Origin: JANXSF01 sp043745195
Lineage (GTDB): Bacteria; Acidobacteriota; Terriglobia; Bryobacterales; Bryobacteraceae
Direction of reading: 5' to 3'
Assembly: GCA_043745195.1 (NCBI GenBank)
Contig: JAYTTF010000075.1
Coordinates: 1-29,233, forward strand
Length of the DNA stretch: 29,233 nucleotides
Below, one piece after another: positions 25,659 to 29,233 of this stretch. Each line of letters starts with the position of its first letter. The stretch's first letter is position 1. The translations under genes were made by a program, and so were the position numbers. The notes beneath the pieces were generated by a model, which searched no databases, was not told the DNA's origin, and worked only from the letters and a program-made list of their open reading frames with translations.

Positions 25659-25692
25659 AAGCCGCTGTTCTCCCTATGAAAAACGGCGGCTT
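25659..25692. terminator. Bidirectional hairpin terminator
   Basis: AAGCCGCTGTT (25659-25669) and AACGGCGGCTT (25682-25692) form an 11-base-pair stem with one G-U pair and a 12-base loop, between two convergent stop codons (25653 and 25699). A T-run (ACTTTTCAC) follows it on the minus strand; the plus side has only a T/C-rich tail. It would stop transcription from both sides. Confidence 0.7.
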
Positions 25693-25698
25693 CTTCAC

Positions 25699-26787
25699 TT
25701 ACACGCGGATCGCGACTTTCAATACATTTTCTTTACGCGAGGAAAACAGTTCGTAGGCCTCCGCGATTCGGTCCAGAGGGAATACATGGGTCAGCAGTGG
25801 CCTTAAGTCAATCCGGCCGGTTTCCACTAACCTCATTAACCGCATCATTCGTTCCTTTCCTCCAGGGCAGAGGGTGGTCACAATCTTGTGATCCCCCAAT
25901 CCAGCCATGAAAGCATCCAAAGGAATAACCGGCGCTTCAGAATAAACACCTACGCTGGAAAGCGTTCCGCCGGGCTTCAGCACTCGTAACGCTTTGGCGA
26001 AAGTATCCTGCAACCCAATCGCTTCAATGGCAACATCCACGCCGTGATTCTCCGTGAGTTCTTTAATTTCGCCCACCGTGTCTGCTTCGGCTAGAATCAC
26101 GGAAGTGGCTCCGAACTTTCGAGCAATGGACAAGCGGTGCGGGTCAGCGTCAACGGCAATGATCTGTGCAGCGCCTCGCAATTTGGCGCCTAAAGTGGCA
26201 CACAGGCCAATAGGACCTTGTCCAAAAATCGCTACGTTATCGCCGAATTGAACATCACCACTCTCCACTGCTGAAAATCCGGTAGAAGCGATGTCGGCCA
26301 GTAAAACCACTTGTTCGTCGGTTAACTCATCCGGGATCACTGCCAGGTTTGCTTGTGCAAATGGAATCCGCGCATACTGGGCTTGCACGCCATTGCTGCT
26401 GTTGCCCAATCGCCATCCACCAAGCGCTCCTTGGCATTGGGATCGATTGTTAGCCAGACACGCTTCGCATTGTCCGCAAGGCGTGATCGCGCCAACCAAC
26501 ACACGCTGACCCACTTTGTAACCGGTAACTCCAGAACCGAGTTCGTGAATAGTTCCAACGGCCTCGTGTCCTAGAACCAGCCCTGCACTTACAGGGTATT
26601 CACCGCGGACAATGTGGACATCGGTTCCGCAGATCGTAGTCAGCCGAATGCGAAGTATGGCCTCTCCTGGGCCTGCAGTTGGAATCGCCACATCTTCCAA
26701 TCCGAACTTACCGGGTCCTTGGAACACGTTGGCTTGCATCCGTCCAGGTTTGGACGCAAGTACAGGGGCTTCCATTAGGTTGGGCAT
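25699..26787 (-). CDS. Zinc-dependent secondary alcohol dehydrogenase (MDR family)
   Basis: A 362-residue cytoplasmic medium-chain dehydrogenase, expected to interconvert an alcohol and the matching aldehyde or ketone. Catalytic zinc ligands fit C53 (TICGTD), H74-E75 (GHEAVG) and D165 (LLADIASTGF), the pattern of bacterial isopropanol-type dehydrogenases. Unlike the clostridial enzymes of that group it keeps the four structural-zinc cysteines C104, C107, C110 and C118. The Rossmann motif GQGPIG (189-194) is followed by AVDADPHR, whose acidic residue argues for NAD over NADP. The C-terminal TLCPGGKERMMRL block also matches the secondary alcohol dehydrogenase group. The ATG at 26787 has an AAGGAG site. 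It lies 36 bases after hsp20 and is probably co-transcribed with it. Confidence 0.9.
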   Translation of the reverse strand: MPNLMEAPVLASKPGRMQANVFQGPGKFGLEDVAIPTAGPGEAILRIRLTTICGTDVHIVRGEYPVSAGLVLGHEAVGTIHELGSGVTGYKVGQRVLVGAITPCGQCEACLANNRSQCQGALGGWRLGNSSNGVQAQYARIPFAQANLAVIPDELTDEQVVLLADIASTGFSAVESGDVQFGDNVAIFGQGPIGLCATLGAKLRGAAQIIAVDADPHRLSIARKFGATSVILAEADTVGEIKELTENHGVDVAIEAIGLQDTFAKALRVLKPGGTLSSVGVYSEAPVIPLDAFMAGLGDHKIVTTLCPGGKERMMRLMRLVETGRIDLRPLLTHVFPLDRIAEAYELFSSRKENVLKVAIRV

Positions 26788-26823
26788 ACCGATCTCCTTA
26801 TGTTCAAACTTTAAAAATGAATT

Positions 26824-27327
26824 TTAAGCAGCAGCAGCAATAGCCACCTTTTTCGGTTTGGCCATCACAGTTTTGTTCGCTGTAACGGTCAGGATTCCAT
26901 TCGACAACAATGCCTTGGCACTATCCACGTCTATAGATACTGGCAGTTCCACCCGGCGGCAGAGGTCGTTTTTTGAAAACTGCGACCAATGAATCCGGCC
27001 TTCCTCTGTCTCTTTTTTTGATTCCCGGCTTGCCTGTATAAAAATCTGGTTTGGCAGCGCGGTGACATGAATTTCCTTCAACTCGAAACCCGGCGCAGCC
27101 ATGCGTAGTTCCATTTCATTCTCTGTCTCTTTTAGCTCCGCTGGAGGGGCCGAGAGTAACTCCCGTTCGGCCTGGAGCCAGTCTTCCAGTTCGTGGCCTG
27201 GTTCAAAACCTCGGCTTTCAAAAAACTCGAAGGCCCGCTGTTTAACGGCGGTGCAGAGTTTCCCAATCTCGGCCATTATGGGGTGACCATTCGGTTCATG
27301 AATGGCTGCTACTGGTAGGTAGGACAT
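26824..27327 (-). CDS. DUF2934-Hsp20 small heat-shock protein fusion
   Basis: A 167-residue cytoplasmic protein with two parts. Residues about 24-58 (AVKQRAFEFFESRGFEPGHE, then LEDWLQAEREL) match the DUF2934 motif, a small helical unit found with stress proteins in Acidobacteriota and Proteobacteria. Residues about 68-152 form an alpha-crystallin domain (ENEMELRMAAPGFELKEIHV, then LPVSIDVDSAKALLSNGILTV, with the family ending NGILTVTANK). Small heat-shock proteins hold unfolding proteins for later refolding. The C-terminal tail (KPKKVAIAAAA) is Ala-rich with a weak I-x-I-like VAI. The ATG follows AAGGAG. It is the first gene of the hsp20-adh pair, under a sigma-54-like promoter. Confidence 0.88.
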   Translation of the reverse strand: MSYLPVAAIHEPNGHPIMAEIGKLCTAVKQRAFEFFESRGFEPGHELEDWLQAERELLSAPPAELKETENEMELRMAAPGFELKEIHVTALPNQIFIQASRESKKETEEGRIHWSQFSKNDLCRRVELPVSIDVDSAKALLSNGILTVTANKTVMAKPKKVAIAAAA

Positions 27328-27356
27328 ATTTGGTTCTCCTTAGAAGACATCCAGAG

Positions 27357-27373
27357 AGCACGTTTTATGCCAA
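27357..27373 (-). promoter_or_regulatory. Sigma-54-like promoter of hsp20-adh
   Basis: The minus strand reads TTGGCATAAAACGTGCT, with GG and GC exactly 10 bases apart as in the -24/-12 elements (YTGGCAC-N5-TTGCW); the mismatches include C to T at the end of the -24 box and one T in the -12 box. Transcription would start about 20 bases before the hsp20 ATG. A sigma-70 alternative, TTGCTT-N18-CATAAA, overlaps it. Confidence 0.45.
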
Positions 27374-27456
27374 ACAATAGAGTAAGGAAGCAAAGGCAGT
27401 AATGCGATTACTAACCCAATTTGTGGGGGCTTTCACGCAATCTTGAAGTGGGATCC

Positions 27457-27520
27457 CTGTGATCGTACCATTGATTGTTGGCGGCGCAAATGGTAAGGAT
27501 GCTACCGACGTGAGGAAATG
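27457..27520 (+). repeat. Inverted fragment of the repeated gene
   Basis: Bases 27462-27520 equal the reverse complement of 28166-28224 in copy 2, with three differences in 59 bases, so this piece encodes PLIVGGANGKDATDVRK on the plus strand while the array genes are on the minus strand. Similarity fades around 27457. It adjoins copy 1 at 27520/27521. Confidence 0.85.
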
Positions 27521-27791
27521 ATTCTCAAGGCGCACTTCCAAGATGATAGGCTGACCTAGATAGTTAAGTAGATTTGTCTATGCTTGAAATGTGTATCTTG
27601 ACCGGTAAATCGGCCCTGCAAGGTCGGCCCGTATCGCCAACGCATCCGCTTGAGATCCCACCACCCACTGGTGCATGATTAGTTCTCTTGGGGATTTTTA
27701 GAGCGGTAACATCCAGGTATGGTTGCGACTGGCATATTGCTAGACCCGTAAAAATGTTCAGCGCGACGAAACTAAATACACTTATGTTCAT
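27521..27791 (-). pseudogene. Broken copy 1 of the tandem secreted protein
   Basis: The ATG at 27791, with a GAGGAG site, opens a frame almost identical to copy 2, with signal peptide MNISVFSFVALNIFTGLAICQ. After 75 codons an extra T in the stretch GATAGTTAAG (27561-27570; copy 2 has GATAGTAAG) creates a TAA at 27564-27566. Homology goes on in another frame to 27521, where it ends abruptly at the inverted fragment. The C-terminal 60 per cent of the gene is therefore lost. Confidence 0.8.
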
Positions 27792-27924
27792 TTTAAGCTC
27801 CTCTAGGGACAAGGCTGATAAGGTGCCCAATTGACGTAGCCCCAAAAGTTTCCCGTTTGATCATGATAAGGACCAGACTAGAGGACGTCATTTGCTTTGA
27901 ACCGTTCCGTCCAAGTGGGAATGC

Positions 27925-28587
27925 CTACTTTCCTTGCAATATGGTGACTGGTACTGAATTGCCCGAAACTGCAGGAAAGCGGTTCTTAGAAAGGGGGCCT
28001 TTCAGGAATTCAATTTTGGCTTTTAAGCTAGTCTCGAGTGGAAAAACAACGTTCTCAGTACGGAAGAATGAATCCGCTGAAATCCGAAGCCTTGCCGTTC
28101 CTCCAGGAGGAATGCTTACCGATGTTCCAGGGACATCAAGAGAACCATATAAACTAACCGACTGGCATTTCCTCACGTCGGTAGCATCCTTACCATTTGC
28201 GCCGCCGACAATCAGTGGTGCGATTACAGTGACCAGCAGAGAGTCTGGCCGTGCATTTCGTCGTTCCGTAAGGCGCCAGTCCACTGTCCATGGCATTGAA
28301 ATCGGCTTGTCTCCTACATTCTCAAGGCGCACTTCCAAGATGATAGGCTGACCTAGATAGTAAGTAGATTTGTCTATGCTTGAAATGTGTATCTTGACCG
28401 GTAAATCGGCCCTGCAAGGTCTGCCCGTATCGCCAACGCATCCGCTTGAGATCCCACCCTTCACTGGTGCATGATTAGTGCTCTTGGGGATTTTTAGAGC
28501 GGTAACATCCAGGTATGGTTCCGACTGGCATATTGCCAGACCCGTAAAAATGTTCAGCGCGACGAAATAAAATACACTTATATTCAT
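27925..28587 (-). CDS. Secreted protein of unknown function, copy 2 (intact)
   Basis: A 220-residue exported protein that I do not recognise. The ATG at 28587 was chosen because a GGAG site lies 6 bases upstream and the signal peptide (about 1-21, MNISVFYFVALNIFTGLAICQ) begins there; the open frame extends 20 codons further without such a site. The mature part has four cysteines, in SSGCVGDTGRPC and VRKC plus the signal-end Cys, and beta-rich blocks such as QPIILEVRLENVGDKPISM and VSIPPGGTARLRIS. These look like an immunoglobulin-like beta-sandwich, as the phrase LEV-RLENVGD is common in such folds. No enzymatic motif is seen. It is the only complete member of the array visible here. Confidence 0.75.
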   Translation of the reverse strand: MNISVFYFVALNIFTGLAICQSEPYLDVTALKIPKSTNHAPVKGGISSGCVGDTGRPCRADLPVKIHISSIDKSTYYLGQPIILEVRLENVGDKPISMPWTVDWRLTERRNARPDSLLVTVIAPLIVGGANGKDATDVRKCQSVSLYGSLDVPGTSVSIPPGGTARLRISADSFFRTENVVFPLETSLKAKIEFLKGPLSKNRFPAVSGNSVPVTILQGK

Positions 28588-28726
28588 TTTAAGCTCCGCG
28601 TCTCTAGAGGGCAAGGCTAATAAGGTGCCCAATTGACGTAGCCCCAAAAATTTCCCGTTTGATCATGATAGGGACCAGACTAGAGGACGTCATTTGCTTT
28701 GAACCATTCCGGCCAAGTGGCGAATC

Positions 28727-29233
28727 CTACTTTCCTTGCAATATGGTGACCGGTACTGAATTGCCCGAAACTGCAGGAAAACGGTTCTTAGAAAGGGGTC
28801 CTTTCAGAAATACAATTTCGGCTTTTAGACTAGCCTCAAGCGGAAAAACAACGTTGGCAGTAGGAAAATTCGCTGAAATGCGAAGCCTTGCCGTTCCTCC
28901 AGGCGGGATGCTAACCCATGTTCCCGGGACATCTAGAGAACCATATAAACCAACCGACTGGCATTGCCTCACGTCAGTAGCATTGTTACCATTCGCGCCG
29001 CCAACAATCAGCGGTAGGAGTACAGCTACGAGCAGAGAGTCTGGTCGTGCATTCCGTCGTTGCCCCAGGCGCCAGTCCACTGTCCATGGCATTGAAAAGG
29101 GCTTGTCTCCTACATTCTCAAGGCGCACTTCCAAGATGATAGGCTCACCTACGTGGTAAGTAGATTTGTCTGTGCTCAAAACGAATATCTTGACTGGTAA
29201 GGGTGAATAGCAAGGAATCCCAGTGTCGCCAAG
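28727..29233 (-). CDS. Secreted protein of unknown function, copy 3 (partial)
   Basis: The frame stays open to the right edge of the window, so the N-terminus and signal peptide lie outside. The 168 visible codons match copy 2 closely from LGDTG onward, including EPIILEVRLENVGDKPFSM and IPPGGTARLRIS. Differences include CYSPLPVKIFVLS for CRADLPVKIHISS and a shorter loop, SANFPTANVV for SADSFFRTENVV. There is no stop inside the visible part, so this copy may be functional and already diverging from copy 2. Confidence 0.72.
   Translation of the reverse strand, partial: LGDTGIPCYSPLPVKIFVLSTDKSTYHVGEPIILEVRLENVGDKPFSMPWTVDWRLGQRRNARPDSLLVAVLLPLIVGGANGNNATDVRQCQSVGLYGSLDVPGTWVSIPPGGTARLRISANFPTANVVFPLEASLKAEIVFLKGPLSKNRFPAVSGNSVPVTILQGK

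Larger units (their letters stand above)
27457..29233 (-). repeat. Tandem array of about 800-base units
   Basis: The same gene with its upstream region occurs three times in a row on the minus strand. Matching points lie 796-802 bases apart (ATG 27791 and 28587; TTTCCCG 27849 and 28651). Copy 1 is truncated and rearranged, copy 2 is complete, and copy 3 continues beyond the window. The flanking non-coding sequence is repeated as well, so whole units were duplicated, and the high similarity points to a recent event. Confidence 0.85.

Noticed and set aside
27857..28351. Plus-strand open frame of 164 codons opposite copy 2, with a similar 166-codon one at 28659-29159 opposite copy 3
   Set aside because: They resemble each other only because the unit is duplicated. 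There is no signal peptide or natural composition, and the minus-strand frame has a ribosome-binding site and signal peptide.

Overview
This window looks like chromosomal DNA of an Acidobacteriota member, probably of the Bryobacter/Solibacter type. That rests on gene content: three very large Oar-type TonB-dependent receptors with an N-terminal carboxypeptidase-regulatory-like domain, a CRTAC1-like (FG-GAP/ASPIC-UnbV) protein coupled to a TPR protein, a PD40 beta-propeller protein, and a DUF2934-Hsp20 fusion. No rRNA, tRNA or CRISPR array was found.

Left part (1-17571). A pair of short direct repeats resembling an insertion-sequence end (45-86) is followed by two related TonB-dependent receptors on the minus strand (296-3781 and 4972-8496). 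Between them lies a decayed plus-strand gene with a SIR2-type NAD-binding start, followed by coding-like scraps. Next come a 700-base stretch with no recognisable gene and a secreted PD40/TolB-like propeller (minus). A 390-base divergent promoter region with two operator-like palindromes leads into the translationally coupled CRTAC1-like/TPR pair (plus). A third TonB-dependent receptor converges on that pair from the minus strand. These are envelope and nutrient-uptake functions.

Centre (17619-25209). Seven genes in one direction form what looks like a single envelope machine. In transcription order: a proline-rich coiled-coil protein, PspA/IM30 (a bacterial ESCRT-III homologue), a membrane-anchored solute-binding protein fused to an OmpA peptidoglycan-binding domain, an ABC permease, an ABC ATPase, a two-transmembrane coiled-coil protein, and a double-AAA (Ycf46/Vps4-like) ATPase. 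The genes overlap or are separated by 3-73 bases. The combination suggests a membrane-remodelling or membrane-protection system joined to a peptidoglycan-tethered importer. This is the most interesting part of the window.

Right part (25297-29233). A small secreted protein gene converges, through a shared hairpin terminator, on an hsp20-alcohol dehydrogenase operon preceded by a sigma-54-like promoter. The window ends in a tandem array, with a period of about 800 bases, of an unrecognised secreted protein. The first copy is broken by a one-base insertion, a truncation and a 59-base inverted fragment; the second is intact; the third runs off the window edge.
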